This document shows positions 11,301-21,671 of a stretch of 64,000 nucleotides of DNA, in pieces (position 1 is the first letter of the stretch; every line of letters starts with the position of its first letter). Source of the stretch: Oryza sativa Japonica Group. Taxonomy: Eukaryota; Streptophyta; Magnoliopsida; Poales; Poaceae. The stretch is taken from the NCBI RefSeq assembly GCF_034140825.1, contig NC_089039.1, forward strand, positions 23,047,501-23,111,500, given 5' to 3'. Below the pieces are notes generated by a model, which did no database searches, was not told the DNA's origin, and worked only from the letters and a program-made list of their open reading frames with translations. The position numbers were made by a program, and so were the translations under genes.

Positions 11301-11867
11301 GATATAATAAGAATCCTGTATGGTGAAGTCCATGACCATTCACCATTCGATGATAAATTTCTTCCCTTGAGCTTTGATGCTCAAATTGATTCACAATCTG
11401 ATGATGAAAATGACAAGTCTGGGCATGGTAGGATCAAGGGAAACTATCATAGCAAAAAAGGTGACAAAACATACCCATCTTGGATTGTCAAACGATGTTC
11501 AGCATATGGATTTGCGCAAAATGACAGTACACACAGAGTGCATCGTTGTCTTTTACATGCCAATAAAATAAGGTGTAATTCTCGTTCATCTGTCTATATC
11601 TTTTGGATCACACTCATTGCTAATTATACAAACATTGTCTTGCAGAAGTGTACGGGTCAATGCGATGGAGCAATGCCAAGCTGAAAGCATTTGGTATATA
11701 TCCGCTAAATCCTTAACTCTTAACCTGTTTTTCCTTACCAGATAATATCAATTGCTCACAATTCTTTGTGCTCTTCTATCAGTACCCGAGAGTCATCAAC
11801 TCATATATGGACTGTTGATTACAAAGGATCCCTTCACTTATCAACTTTGAAAAGTTATAACTTCGAG
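8388..11867 (+). CDS. elongation factor 2-like protein, degenerate GTPase fused to an unrecognised C-terminal region
   Basis: Exons inferred: 8388-8478, 8895-10085, 10198-10406, 10491-11572, 11646-11693, 11783-11867; all junction phases agree. Exons 1-3 follow plant EF-2 from VTAEELHSIM..KNNIRN through GHGKT (P-loop near residue 26-33), NKID (140-143), WGENFFDLATKKWT, CKRGFVQFCYEPI, PEGPL-like DAEGPLVLYVSKM and into domain III (DLPKFLEALKKLA). Compared with EF-2 the switch I segment is absent, the DxxG motif reads DSPV, and domains IV-V with the diphthamide loop are missing. Exon 4 instead encodes about 360 residues I do not recognise, including a two-copy 29-residue repeat. Translation factor activity is therefore unlikely. 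The 3' end is uncertain: a Copia element begins 50 bp after the last exon. It could be a pseudogene or a neofunctionalised gene. Confidence 0.6.
10757..10930 (+). repeat. in-frame tandem duplication of 87 bp within the EF2-like gene
   Basis: Two adjacent copies encode FIKKPPGDPKEVAKPTHYITT and FIKKPPGDPKQVAKPTHYITT followed by short variable spacers (PEREKSDR and TGRTRSD). The unit is 29 codons, so the frame is kept. The few differences are mostly in the spacer. Confidence 0.85.
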
Positions 11868-11917
11868 GTAGGTGCAAATGCGTGCCGTGTCCTCAGGTTG
11901 TCAGTAAATGATCTGCA

Positions 11918-12065
11918 TGTTCAACATTTGGGGGAAATCACGAAAAATATATTCAGCAGTAAACCCTAGATGGTAGTGAAGGTTATATACATATACATGG
12001 GCCAAATGGGCTAAGTGGACCAACTGAACCAAAACAGAAATATATATATGGTGTATACATTAACA
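11918..12065 (-). repeat. 3' LTR of the Copia element
   Basis: 148 bp, begins TG and ends CA, one mismatch against 17406-17553. Preceded by CTGCA. Confidence 0.92.
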
Positions 12066-12072
12066 CCCCCCG

Positions 12073-15000
12073 TCAAACTCTAGGTGGATCAACAGCCTTG
12101 AGTTTGGAAAGAAGAAAATCATGCTGGTCTCGTGTTTGCGGTTTGGTGAAGAAGTCAGCAACTTGAAGTTCAGAGGGCAAGTAATGAAGACAGATTGTCC
12201 TGTGTTGATAATGAAATCGGGTAAAAGAAGCATCAGTCCCTATGTGTTTGCTGAGTTCATGTTTGACAGGATTTGAGGCTATTTGGATAGCACTTGTGTT
12301 ATCACAAAACAATGAAGTTGGTTGTGAGAGGACAACACCAAGATCTGCAAGTAGCCAACGGAGCCATATAACTTCAGCTGTTGTAGTTGCAAGAGCTCGT
12401 AATTCAGCCTCAGCGCTTGAACGAGAGATAGCTGTCTGTTTCTTTGACTTCCAAGCAAGAAGAGAAGATCCCAGGAAGATACAATAACCAGTAATAGAGC
12501 ATCGATCAACAGGGTCACTTGCCCAAGTGGAATCTGAATAAGCTTGAAGCTCTAGTGAGCTATCACGGGAGAAAAATATACCACGAGATGGTGTCCCACG
12601 TAGATAGCGGAGCACTCGTAATAGGTGAGCATAATGGACAGATGTAGGGGCACTAGTAAATTGACTGAGAACATGAACAGCATGTGAGATATCCGGTCGA
12701 GTAACAGCAAGATATACAAGACTTCCAACAATATGTCGGTATCGAGAAGGATCTGAAAGTGGATTCCCATCAGTAGGACGAATCTTGAGATGAAGCTCCA
12801 TAGGAGTGGCAGCAGTTTTATCATCACTTAGACCAGAGCGAGATAGTAAGTCGAGAGTATATCGATGCTGAGACAAATGAAAACCATTCGGTGTTGAAGC
12901 AACCTCAATGCCCAGAAAATACTTTAGTGGTCCAAGATCAGTCATCATGAATTGCTCACTTAGACGTTGCTTCACGAAGGCAACATGAGAAGCGTCATCA
13001 CCCGTTATGATCATATCATCAACATAGAGCAAGAGAATTGTACGACCTCGAGAAGAAGTGTGGATAAATAGGGCAGAATCATGCTCACTAGCAACAAATC
13101 CAGCTTTTAGAACAACTGAGCTAAAGCGCTCAAACCAAGCTCGTGGAGATTGCTTAAGACCATATAAAGCACGGCGTAGGCGCAACACATGACCAGATGG
13201 ACATGTCAAACCTGGTGGAGGCTGCATGTAGACTTCCTCTTGCAAATCACCATGAAGAAATGCATTCTTCACGTCCATCTGTGAGATCTCCCATTGACGA
13301 GTTGCAGCTACAGCTATAAGGGTACGGACAGTAGTTATGTGAGCAACTGGGGCAAAAGTCTCATCATAATCTCGACCATATTCCTGCTGAAAACCACGAG
13401 CAACCAAGCGGGCCTTATACCGTTCAATAGATCCATTAGAGCGAGTTTTCACCTTAAACACCCACTTGCAAGTAATTGGAACAGCATGATGGGGAAGAGG
13501 AACAACATCCCATGTACCCGTGTGCTCTAAGGCAGAAAGTTCCTCATTCATAGCCAATTTCCATTCATTAATTGTAACAGCCTCTTGATATGTGCGAGGC
13601 TCCTGAACACCATCAGCTATTGCACAACTGTAACGAGGATGTGGCATAATTTTACTGCGATCTCGAAGACCATATCGTGCTGCAGGAGAAGATGGTGATG
13701 ATGGTATAGGCATATCATCAACAGGTAGCTCATTAGAATCATCAATTGATAGCTCGCTGGATTTAGTCAAACGAGAGGGCGACTGATCACCTACAGTGAT
13801 TTGAGGACGACGAGTGTAATGCAAAGGATAAGGTGAGACAGAAATGGGAGGCAAAGATGAAGTAGCAGGAGGAGTACTAGTCACTGGGGAAGAGGGAGTA
13901 ACAGGAGGAACAATAGTAGTAGATGTAGGAGGAACAGAAGTAGTGGATGGAACAGTAGGATCTGTAGGGGTTTGAACAGGAGACAACTCAATTGGTGGAA
14001 GAAACAGAAAAGACACATCCTCAGTAGGAGAAGAAGAGCGTGTAGAGGAGGGCGAATAATAGAAAGGACGGTTCTCTACAAAAGAAACATCCCTAGAAAT
14101 ACGCATTCTACGATTAGAAGGATCATAACAACGATATCCTTTATGCTCAAGACTATAACCCAGAAAAACACATTCAACTGATTGAGCAGATAATTTGGTG
14201 CGTTCATGTTGTGGAAGAAGAACATAGCATGTACAACCAAAGACTCGAAGATGGTCATACCTTGGAGGAGAGGAATAAAGACACTCACCAGCACTGCGGC
14301 CTTGAAGGATTGATGAAGGCTGAAGATTAATTAGATAAACAGAGGTGGATACAGCCTCAGCCCAAAAATGTGGTGGAACATGAGACGCAATTAGAAGAGT
14401 ACGAGCAGTCTCTATGATATGGCGGTGTTTTCGTTCAGCGACGCCATTTTGTGCATGAGCACCGGGACATGAAAGTTGTGGAAGAGTTCCATGGTCACTT
14501 AAAAGCTGGCGGAAGGCATTAGACAAGTACTCTCCCCCGGAGTCGGAACGAAAATTTTTTATAGATGTAGAAAACTGTGTATGAACCATGGAAGCAAAGG
14601 ATTTGTAAACTTGATAGAGCTCACTGCGATGTTTCATGAAATAGATCCAAGTGTATCGAGAGAAATCATCGACAAAAATGACATAATATCGGTGACCTCC
14701 TTTAGAATGAAATGGGGCAGGACCCCATACATCTGAATGAACTAATGCAAAAGGAGAGGTAGACCGAGACATGCTAGAACGATAAGGAAGTTGTACTTGT
14801 TTACCGAGCTTGCAACCCTTGCACACGAAATCAGTCTCAATAGAGACATTTCCTAGGACACCCTGTTGAACAAGAGTAGACAAGCGAGAACCACATAAAT
14901 GACCAAGTCTATGATGCCACTGAGGAAAAGAGGCTGACAAAGAGGAATAAACAGAGGAATTGGAAGTTATAGAGGTGGCAGAAGCAGAGTTTCCAGGAAA

Positions 15001-15696
15001 ACCAGAGGAAGTAGAAGTGGGAAGATGCAAATGATCAAGCACATAAAGTCCCCTAGGACCATTGAGTCGATGACCAGCTCCAACAAGATTGCCTGTAGCA
15101 CGATCCAGTACATAACAAGCAGCCTCATCAAAAACCACATGGCACTTCATATCGGTAAGCTGACCAACAGATATAAGTTTCATAGATAGATTGGGCACAT
15201 AAAAGACATCTGGAATTGTGTATTCTTTAGTTTGGAGAGTGCCTTGAAGAGAAACCGGTAGAATGGTGCCATCAGCTGTCTGAACACTTGATGCTTTTGT
15301 CAAAGAGCATGACTGGAGCTGTGAAATGTCCGGTGTCATGTGAAAGGATGCCCCTGAGTCCAATATCCAACAAGAGTCTGTAACATTTGCTGAAAGTGAA
15401 CAGCCCGTAATATCCATACTAACATCAGCAATACATGAGGATGGATCTGTTTTCAAAGGGGTGTGTGCAAGCTGGTTCAAGAATGTGGCAAATTCAGACT
15501 TAGCATCCTTATCATGAATATGTGGTTTATTTGACTGGAGATGACAACGATACTGATTGCAATTTCTTTGAATATGACCCCAGTTCAAACAGGAATGGCA
15601 TTGTTTCAGCCAAGTAGGTGGAGAAATAGAGCTCACTGGGGGTAAAGGAAGAATCCCTACTGAAGAAATCATAATGGACAGAAGTGACAAATCCAC
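12073..15696 (-). CDS. Copia polyprotein region (fossil element)
   Basis: A single frame of about 1,200 codons. In order: a CCHC zinc knuckle ([14 protein letters not shown]), an aspartic protease signature (DSGASFHMT), integrase HHCC and core ([23 protein letters not shown]), reverse transcriptase (YVDDMIITG) and RNase H ([13 protein letters not shown]). The order protease-integrase-RT-RNase H is that of Ty1/Copia. It belongs to the element at 11918-17553 and is unrelated to the host genes around it. Confidence 0.9.
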   Translation of the reverse strand: MDLSLLSIMISSVGILPLPPVSSISPPTWLKQCHSCLNWGHIQRNCNQYRCHLQSNKPHIHDKDAKSEFATFLNQLAHTPLKTDPSSCIADVSMDITGCSLSANVTDSCWILDSGASFHMTPDISQLQSCSLTKASSVQTADGTILPVSLQGTLQTKEYTIPDVFYVPNLSMKLISVGQLTDMKCHVVFDEAACYVLDRATGNLVGAGHRLNGPRGLYVLDHLHLPTSTSSGFPGNSASATSITSNSSVYSSLSASFPQWHHRLGHLCGSRLSTLVQQGVLGNVSIETDFVCKGCKLGKQVQLPYRSSMSRSTSPFALVHSDVWGPAPFHSKGGHRYYVIFVDDFSRYTWIYFMKHRSELYQVYKSFASMVHTQFSTSIKNFRSDSGGEYLSNAFRQLLSDHGTLPQLSCPGAHAQNGVAERKHRHIIETARTLLIASHVPPHFWAEAVSTSVYLINLQPSSILQGRSAGECLYSSPPRYDHLRVFGCTCYVLLPQHERTKLSAQSVECVFLGYSLEHKGYRCYDPSNRRMRISRDVSFVENRPFYYSPSSTRSSSPTEDVSFLFLPPIELSPVQTPTDPTVPSTTSVPPTSTTIVPPVTPSSPVTSTPPATSSLPPISVSPYPLHYTRRPQITVGDQSPSRLTKSSELSIDDSNELPVDDMPIPSSPSSPAARYGLRDRSKIMPHPRYSCAIADGVQEPRTYQEAVTINEWKLAMNEELSALEHTGTWDVVPLPHHAVPITCKWVFKVKTRSNGSIERYKARLVARGFQQEYGRDYDETFAPVAHITTVRTLIAVAATRQWEISQMDVKNAFLHGDLQEEVYMQPPPGLTCPSGHVLRLRRALYGLKQSPRAWFERFSSVVLKAGFVASEHDSALFIHTSSRGRTILLLYVDDMIITGDDASHVAFVKQRLSEQFMMTDLGPLKYFLGIEVASTPNGFHLSQHRYTLDLLSRSGLSDDKTAATPMELHLKIRPTDGNPLSDPSRYRHIVGSLVYLAVTRPDISHAVHVLSQFTSAPTSVHYAHLLRVLRYLRGTPSRGIFFSRDSSLELQAYSDSTWASDPVDRCSITGYCIFLGSSLLAWKSKKQTAISRSSAEAELRALATTTAEVIWLRWLLADLGVVLSQPTSLFCDNTSAIQIASNPVKHELSKHIGTDASFTRFHYQHRTICLHYLPSELQVADFFTKPQTRDQHDFLLSKLKAVDPPRV

Positions 15697-15776
15697 AATA
15701 ATACTTCAGTACTAGCAGCCTCTGTAACACACATGAACCAAGCTACAGACCAAATCAAACACCATGTAGCAGCAGT

Positions 15777-17195
15777 TTTTTTTTGAAAGAACCCAGCAAG
15801 CTGGTTTTATATTATAGAAGAAGTGAGAGAAACTGTACAGAACAGAAGGCAGGGGAGACGTTCCCGGAGGAATTCTTCCTGCCTGCACTCCCTAAAAAAA
15901 CAAAAGCCTAATCTCTTAACATAATACACTTCACTCCCTTGGCACCTACCATTTCCCACAAACGAAGCTCATCTATGATCTTGCTAGCAAGTGCCGATGG
16001 TGTAGATTCTTTCCCTCTGAAGATGCGATCGTTCCTTTCCATCCAAATCTCCCAAAGCGTGGTCAAGACTGCTGAACGTAGCCCTTTCTGTTGCAACTTT
16101 TCTGCCTCATCTGTTTGCTCGCGCCACCAATTGAGGAGAGTGTTGTCTGTGGTCACATGTAGGAAACGTTGCGGTCTGAATTTGCGACCAATGTCCCGCC
16201 ATACCTGCTGCGTGAAGGGGCACTCCATGAAGAGGTGTTGTACCGTTTCGAGATTTCTGAAACAGAGTTGGCAGAAATAGTTATTTGGCCAGCCCCTGCA
16301 TTGCAAATGATCTGCCGTCCATATTCTATTTTGCGCCAGCAACCACGCGAAGAATTTGTGTTTCCCCGGTGCCCAAGTTTCCCATACAAGCTCAGTAGAA
16401 TCCGAAAACGTTTTGCCCATGAACTGCATGACATATGCTGATTTTGCCGTATACAAGCCACTGGCCGACCACCTCCAGAGGATTGTGTCCTCAGCCCCTT
16501 CATGGATCACCTCTCCTGCGTTGTGGAGCACTTCCCATACGCATATATATTCCTGAAGCAGCTGTATTGTCACCCCTCCGCGGATGTCTTCGATCCAAGC
16601 ATCATTGGTTATTGCCTCAAGAACCGACCTGTTTTTCCTTTTGGAGTGCTTGAAGAGGTTTGGGGCTAGGTATTTCAGCGGCTGATCTCCTATCTAGTTG
16701 GATTCCCAAAATTTTGCCTTTCGTCCATCTCCGACCGATACTTTGGTGGCAGCAGCAAACAAAGCACGATCGGTGTCATCACAGGGCGGCGGGGTTCCTA
16801 TCCATGGTTTTTCCGGGCTTGTCCACTCATACCAGAGCCAACGTAGCCTCAGCGATTGTGAGAACTTCTCCAAACAAGGTATGCCCAATCCACCATGTAT
16901 AGTCGGAGAACATACTTGCTGCCAATTCACTTTACATTTTCCGCCCAAGCTTTCTTGGTCTCTGGCCCAAAGAAATTTTCGTCGCGCTTTGTCAACATCA
17001 TTTAGGAATCCTTTTGGTGGTTTAAGAATGGTCAGCAAGTAGGTTGGAATGGCACTGAGAACTAATTGCACAAGAACCTTCCGCCCGCTTTGATAAACTA
17101 GCTTGTTTTTTTAGCCCCCCATCCTTGCTCTGATTTTGTCCATTACCGGCTGCAAATGGACCCGCTTTAACTTCCCCGTAGTAAGAGGCAGTCCA
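15777..17195 (-). mobile_element. 5'-truncated LINE inserted in the Copia element
   Basis: Flanked by a 16-bp target duplication ACCATGTAGCAGCAGT (15761-15776 and 17196-17211). The 3' end carries an A tail, seen as a T run at 15776-15785. Minus-strand frames encode the C-terminal part of a non-LTR reverse transcriptase (LSAIPTYLLTILKPPKGFLNDVDKARRKFLW, then GGLGIPCLEKF) and a zinc-binding zf-RVT region (HKFFAWLLAQNRIWTADHLQCRG, CQLCFRNLETVQHLFMECPF). The reading frame is split between these two parts, and the 5' two thirds of a full LINE are absent, so this is a dead-on-arrival copy. Confidence 0.9.
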
Positions 17196-17405
17196 ACCAT
17201 GTAGCAGCAGTAACCAGCAGCAGCCGTGGGTGTAGAGACAAGGGAAACCTATTGCTTCCTAGCAGATTCGGTAGGCAGCAGCAAAGAAGATTGAGGACAG
17301 GGGAAACTTGCCGGCGGAGGAGAAGAGATTATTAGCAGCAGAGCAGATCGCTGATGCGACGTCCAGGACGCAGCTCCGGCGAATCCCAGGCAAGCTCTGA
17401 TACCA

Positions 17406-17553
17406 TGTTCAACATTTGGGGGAAATCACGAAAAATATATTCAGCAGTAAACCCTAGATGGTAGTGAAGGTTATATACATATACATGGGCCAAATGGGCT
17501 AAGTGGGCCAACTGAACCAAAACAGAAATATATATATGGTGTATACATTAACA
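17406..17553 (-). repeat. 5' LTR of the Copia element
   Basis: 148 bp, one mismatch against 11918-12065; followed by CTGCA at 17554-17558 and bordered inside by the tRNA-Met primer-binding site. Confidence 0.92.
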
Positions 17554-17558
17554 CTGCA

Positions 17559-18940
17559 TTCCTTCATACTGTCCTCAATTCTATATATGGAATTTTTGGG
17601 AAATTGGTTTCACATGAACCAGCAATTGGCCATTGATGTGTTCCAAAAAAATCTGTGCAGCATGTATGCAACCATGAATTTGTGAGTTTTAGGTACATTT
17701 ATTTGATAAATTGACCCATACTTCATGTTTCCCTTATCACTTTATGTGCTGACCAGATATCAACATCATGTTCTAGTGTAACTTTGTTGCATTGCTGCTC
17801 AACAATTTGAAATTTAAAATGGTGTTTGTATTTTTTTTTGAAATGCCCCTGATGTGTATACAAATGATCATGGTACTATATTATTGATGGTCGCGTGACA
17901 GATGGATAAATGGTGGTACCTATGATCTTTGGGGTGCACCTATCACAGCATTTAGTTTCTTTTTTTAGCGAAGGGTTACACATTCCATATTTGTTTTCAC
18001 GGTTGTCTGTTCCCATGTAGGCATCACAGCATGCTGGTATTCTGTTGTTCAGATTTGCTAAAGCACTTTTGGAAGACTTGTCCAGCACAAGATTTCTGTA
18101 TGAAAGGAATGTGTGGCGTTGGCACGGGGTTAGTCAAGTGCATTACTTATTTTCTCTTCATAAACAAACAGAAAGTAACACTGAATCTGTGAGTTTCTCT
18201 TGATTTAGGCCGAAGGGAGAAGTTGTACCTCAAACATTGGAGTTTTGAACTCAGGAAGTCTCAATTATTGGTCTGCCCACAACTCTGAGGTAACTACGTA
18301 AGTTGTATCAGTAAGATTGCATTTTAGCAACATGCCACTGCAACTAAACTGAACTGGTAAATAACAGAACCTAACAAAGGTGCACTAGTTGTTAAACCAC
18401 GCATTTGCATGGGCTATTGATATTAAGTATATCTGCCTAACTATACTAGTTATTAAATTGAAATTATATGTAAACAGATGTTTAGTAACCTTCTTTTTCG
18501 AAACCTATTTATATACAAATGAAATTTATATTTAATATTTACTAATTCTGAAGTTTTATGTGGGAATTTTCCTGAGGTAACTAGTTAGGTGTAGATAGAT
18601 TTCTCTCTCTAGGATGTTACTACTACCTGGTCTCATACTTTCATCTAGTTGAGATGTTATTTTCTATCATTTGATCTTTATAATGCCAGTGGGCTAATTT
18701 CCTTCCAAAACTTAAATCCCATATATTCTCTTACAATCTAGTTTCTATTAATAGTTTGTAGTTTTTTCACGTATGTCAATTGTTGATTTTCTATGTTTAC
18801 ATCAAGAATGACAACCAAATGCAGGTATATTAGACTTACCAGATGGCACTCACTTACCCATTGTGGTTTCGTGTTTAAGGAAGAAGCTATGCCATAGTGG
18901 TAATATTATGACCTTAAGACTCAAAAGTAAAGAATTCCGA
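17559..18940 (+). other. host DNA after the Copia insertion, possible 3' remains of the EF2-like gene
   Basis: Without the Copia element this DNA joins directly to 11912. A stretch at 18047-18175 reads RFAKALLEDLSSTRFLYERNVWRWHG in one frame after a TTCAG acceptor-like sequence, and 18210-18290 reads GRREKLYLKHWSFELRKS. Either could be a further exon, but the phase does not fit exon 6 simply, and I recognise no family. The remainder is AT-rich. Confidence 0.3.
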
Positions 18941-18955
18941 ATTGTTACCTTTCTT

Positions 18956-19373
18956 CGCAGTTCCAGGAGATGAAGGATATGCTCTGGCGGACTGGTGGCT
19001 GCAGAACAGAGCACGTTGCCGGATGAGCTACAGAGCGTCCTTTGACTGCCTCTTCATACTGGTATGCTGGCTGATTTGGAAGGAAAGAAACGGGAGAATT
19101 TTCGACCAATGTCTCAGGACGATAGAGCACTTGGTGAATGACATCAAAGAGGAAATTATCATCTGGACAGAGGCATGAATTTTTCGCCCGGGTAATTAAT
19201 TGAGTATACAGTTTCTGTCCAGTCTTTAGGCTTTTTCTGTTCACGGGACTGAGGCGTCTTGCATTGGACCTGATCGACATCCTCCTATCGATGTAACACA
19301 CTTGTGCACTTTAATTTTCTTCCAATTCTTAATGAAATTGGTCAGCCACCTCTTCGGCCGACCCGACAAAAAA
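18956..19373 (+). mobile_element. short LINE copy (3' end only)
   Basis: Begins in the zf-RVT-type tail of a non-LTR element (ALADWWLQNRARCRMSYRASFD.LFILVCWLIWKERNGRIFDQ), has a stop at 19176-19178, then a LINE-like 3' UTR ending in an A7 tail. It is flanked by 15-bp direct repeats ATTGTTACCTTTCTT (18941-18955) and ATTGTTCCCTTTCTT (19374-19388), differing at one position. Confidence 0.85.
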
Positions 19374-20223
19374 ATTGTTCCCTTTCTTTTGTCTAATTCC
19401 GAACTGTTTTCTCTAGAGTAATAATAATATCTACTGAAAGTCCAATATCAAAAAGAAAAAGAAAATAGCATTTGAAAGTGTATATATGCAATTCAGTAAT
19501 GACGGTTAACAATTTCTTTTATGCATATTAATCAGTTCCATTGGCGAATAAATCCTTTGTTTTGTTGCAGCTTAACCAGTTCCTTTGATGACTGCCTTGC
19601 AAATTCCAACAATACTGTTTGGTAATAGAACCTATTATCCATTTAACAGTAACAGGAAATGACTCAAAGCAACAGAGGAACAAGTAGTGTGTCGAGGATC
19701 ATTGATCTTCCCGACTTCAACAAAATATCAAATAATGATATTCAAAACTGCGTATTACCTTTCTAATGATTTTTCTCCTGACTAGATCATATACTCAATT
19801 CGCATAATTGCACCTTTAATTTATTAAATGAGTGGCTCACATAGAAATTTGCTATTGGTTGCATTGAAAGATTTCCTTGATGAGATGGTGATGGTTAATT
19901 AGCACTACTCTACAGTCCTACTCGGGAAGTGTTTATTGCCGGCCGGTTAAAGATGACGGTTTTTTTTTTTTGAACGAAAATTAAAGATGAAGGTTGAGCC
20001 AGCCAAATTTGACCGGCTTCTTCTAGTAAATTATTACTGGCCTTATTTTAGACAATAGACCCATGATTTATGAACTTATAAAGAGACATTGGTTTATATA
20101 TTATTGGGATTTGTCACAGTTTCATGCTAAGCATATTGGAGACTTCCCCTAAACTCCTCCCAAGCCCAAAATCAGAGACTTTTAGAGGTAAAAGCATCAC
20201 TCCAACAGATCCCTTAACCACCT

Positions 20224-20447
20224 ATCCGTCTCATTTTAGATGCAGTTATGGTTTTAATGTCTAATGTTTAACCGTCCGTTTTAATTTTAAAAAATATGAC
20301 TCATATTTTTATTGTTATTAGATGATAAAACATAAATAGTACTTTATGTGTGACTTATTTTTAATTTTATAAGTTTTTCAAATAAGATGAATGGTCAAAC
20401 GTTAGGCACGAAAATCCATGACTGCACTTAAAATAAGACGGAGAGAG
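20224..20447. mobile_element. Stowaway-like MITE
   Basis: Starts TCCGTCTCATTTTAG.TGCA and ends TGCACTTAAAATAAGACGGAGAGAG followed by TA. The interior has GATGATAAAACATAAATAGTA, shared with the elements at 38321, 49487 and 53779. Non-coding, about 225 bp. Confidence 0.7.
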
Positions 20448-20480
20448 TACCTAAGAATTGGAGAGTTAATTTCAGTCTTA

Positions 20481-20770
20481 GGGCATGTATAAAGGTGTCA
20501 GGTATGAGCTCTACGTTATTTAGAGATCCTACAATAGTTAGAGACAATATAAGCTCTAATCATTAATGTATTAAAATATTTTTTTTTTACTATTCTTTCC
20601 TTTCTTTCACCACCATGCAACAAAATTTGCTCTAATAAATGCTAAGAGTCGACTCTGAGCCGTTGCCATGCATAACAACCATATTTTTCTTTCCTCATTT
20701 ATCTTTCATCTATGTTATCAAATTTACTTGCATGATAATAGAGAGATATAGAGACTATTGTAAATGTCCT
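20481..20770. mobile_element. MITE, possibly Tourist-like (copy 1)
   Basis: Starts GGGCATGTATAAAGG after TTA and ends near AAATGTCCT. The interior, including CACCACCATGCAACAAAATT and AGAGTCGACTCTGAGCCGTTG, recurs in opposite orientation at 47691-47960. Non-coding. Confidence 0.65.
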
Positions 20771-21671
20771 TGTAAATTAGGAGGCTCACGATCCGCCACT
20801 CGAAGCTTCCCTGTACACGGGAAGCGCTGCACCGGGATAAGGAATTGAGCGTGTAGGGGAAAGGATTAATTCTGTTGATAGTTTTTGTCGTAGCCTACTT
20901 TTCTTGTTTTAGAAAGTTAATTAGGCCATCTGTTTGAGGGTAAGATATTTTTCATGCCTTTAAATCTCACTGAAGATATTTTTTTTAAAGAAAATATATA
21001 AGAGCATCACCGAATGGATCCTAATCCCAAAATTTTAGGCTTTTTCTTTTGAAAGTTGCCTCGAACAGTTTCCCTAATTACCTTCCTATAAAAACCAGAA
21101 TCCTCTTTTCTATTCTTTAATTACCTTCCTAAAATTAGAATCCTCTTTTCTATCCTTCTTGCTCTTCACTAGTTGGTGTAGATATCTTTTGGTGATGCTA
21201 TGATAGTTTAGTATTAATCGCATGTTATGAGAACATGTATTTCTAAGCACTGTATGGATTTTGTATTTTTTAAAAAAAATTACAGTAGGTATTCTGATTG
21301 CATAAAAACGCTTGTATTGATTAATCGACGCAATTAATTTGCCTACGTACTATGAAGATATCATCAACCTACATACTATAAAAAATCCATGGCAGCAAGT
21401 GCTAGATCAGCTCAGTTGTGAATTCATGACAAACAAGATTTGACTGCCCGTCTGTGGTCAGTCCCTACTTCAACGGGTGACTCAAACTTTGGAAAACATA
21501 CAAGCATCCATATCACAGCGAAAGAAACTGACGATCGATAAAACATCATTATCGATTTCAGTTAAAATACAACTTACGGATTTCAGTATCAAATCACAAC
21601 TCTTAAACATTTCACAGCCCAGGAAAACGAAATGCTCTAGAGCAAAATAGCAGTTCTTGCAGTCATTTGTT

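Larger units (their letters stand above)
11918..17553 (-). mobile_element. Ty1/Copia LTR retrotransposon with nested LINE
   Basis: Flanked by two 148-bp LTRs (TGTTCAAC...ATTAACA on the + strand) that differ at a single position, and by a perfect 5-bp target duplication CTGCA (11913-11917 and 17554-17558). The element lies on the minus strand. Just inside its 5' LTR (17406-17553) is a primer-binding site TGGTATCAGAGC, complementary to initiator tRNA-Met, and next to the 3' LTR is a purine-rich tract. One long frame covers CCHC knuckle, protease, integrase, reverse transcriptase and RNase H in Copia order. The gag part is not complete and the leader carries a LINE, so the element looks broken, with one insertion and perhaps one further large break. 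LTR similarity suggests an age well below one million years. Confidence 0.92.
19389..21671. other. intergenic DNA with two MITEs
   Basis: AT-rich. Apart from the MITEs at 20224-20447 and 20481-20770 no gene, RNA or long repeat was recognised. Confidence 0.5.
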
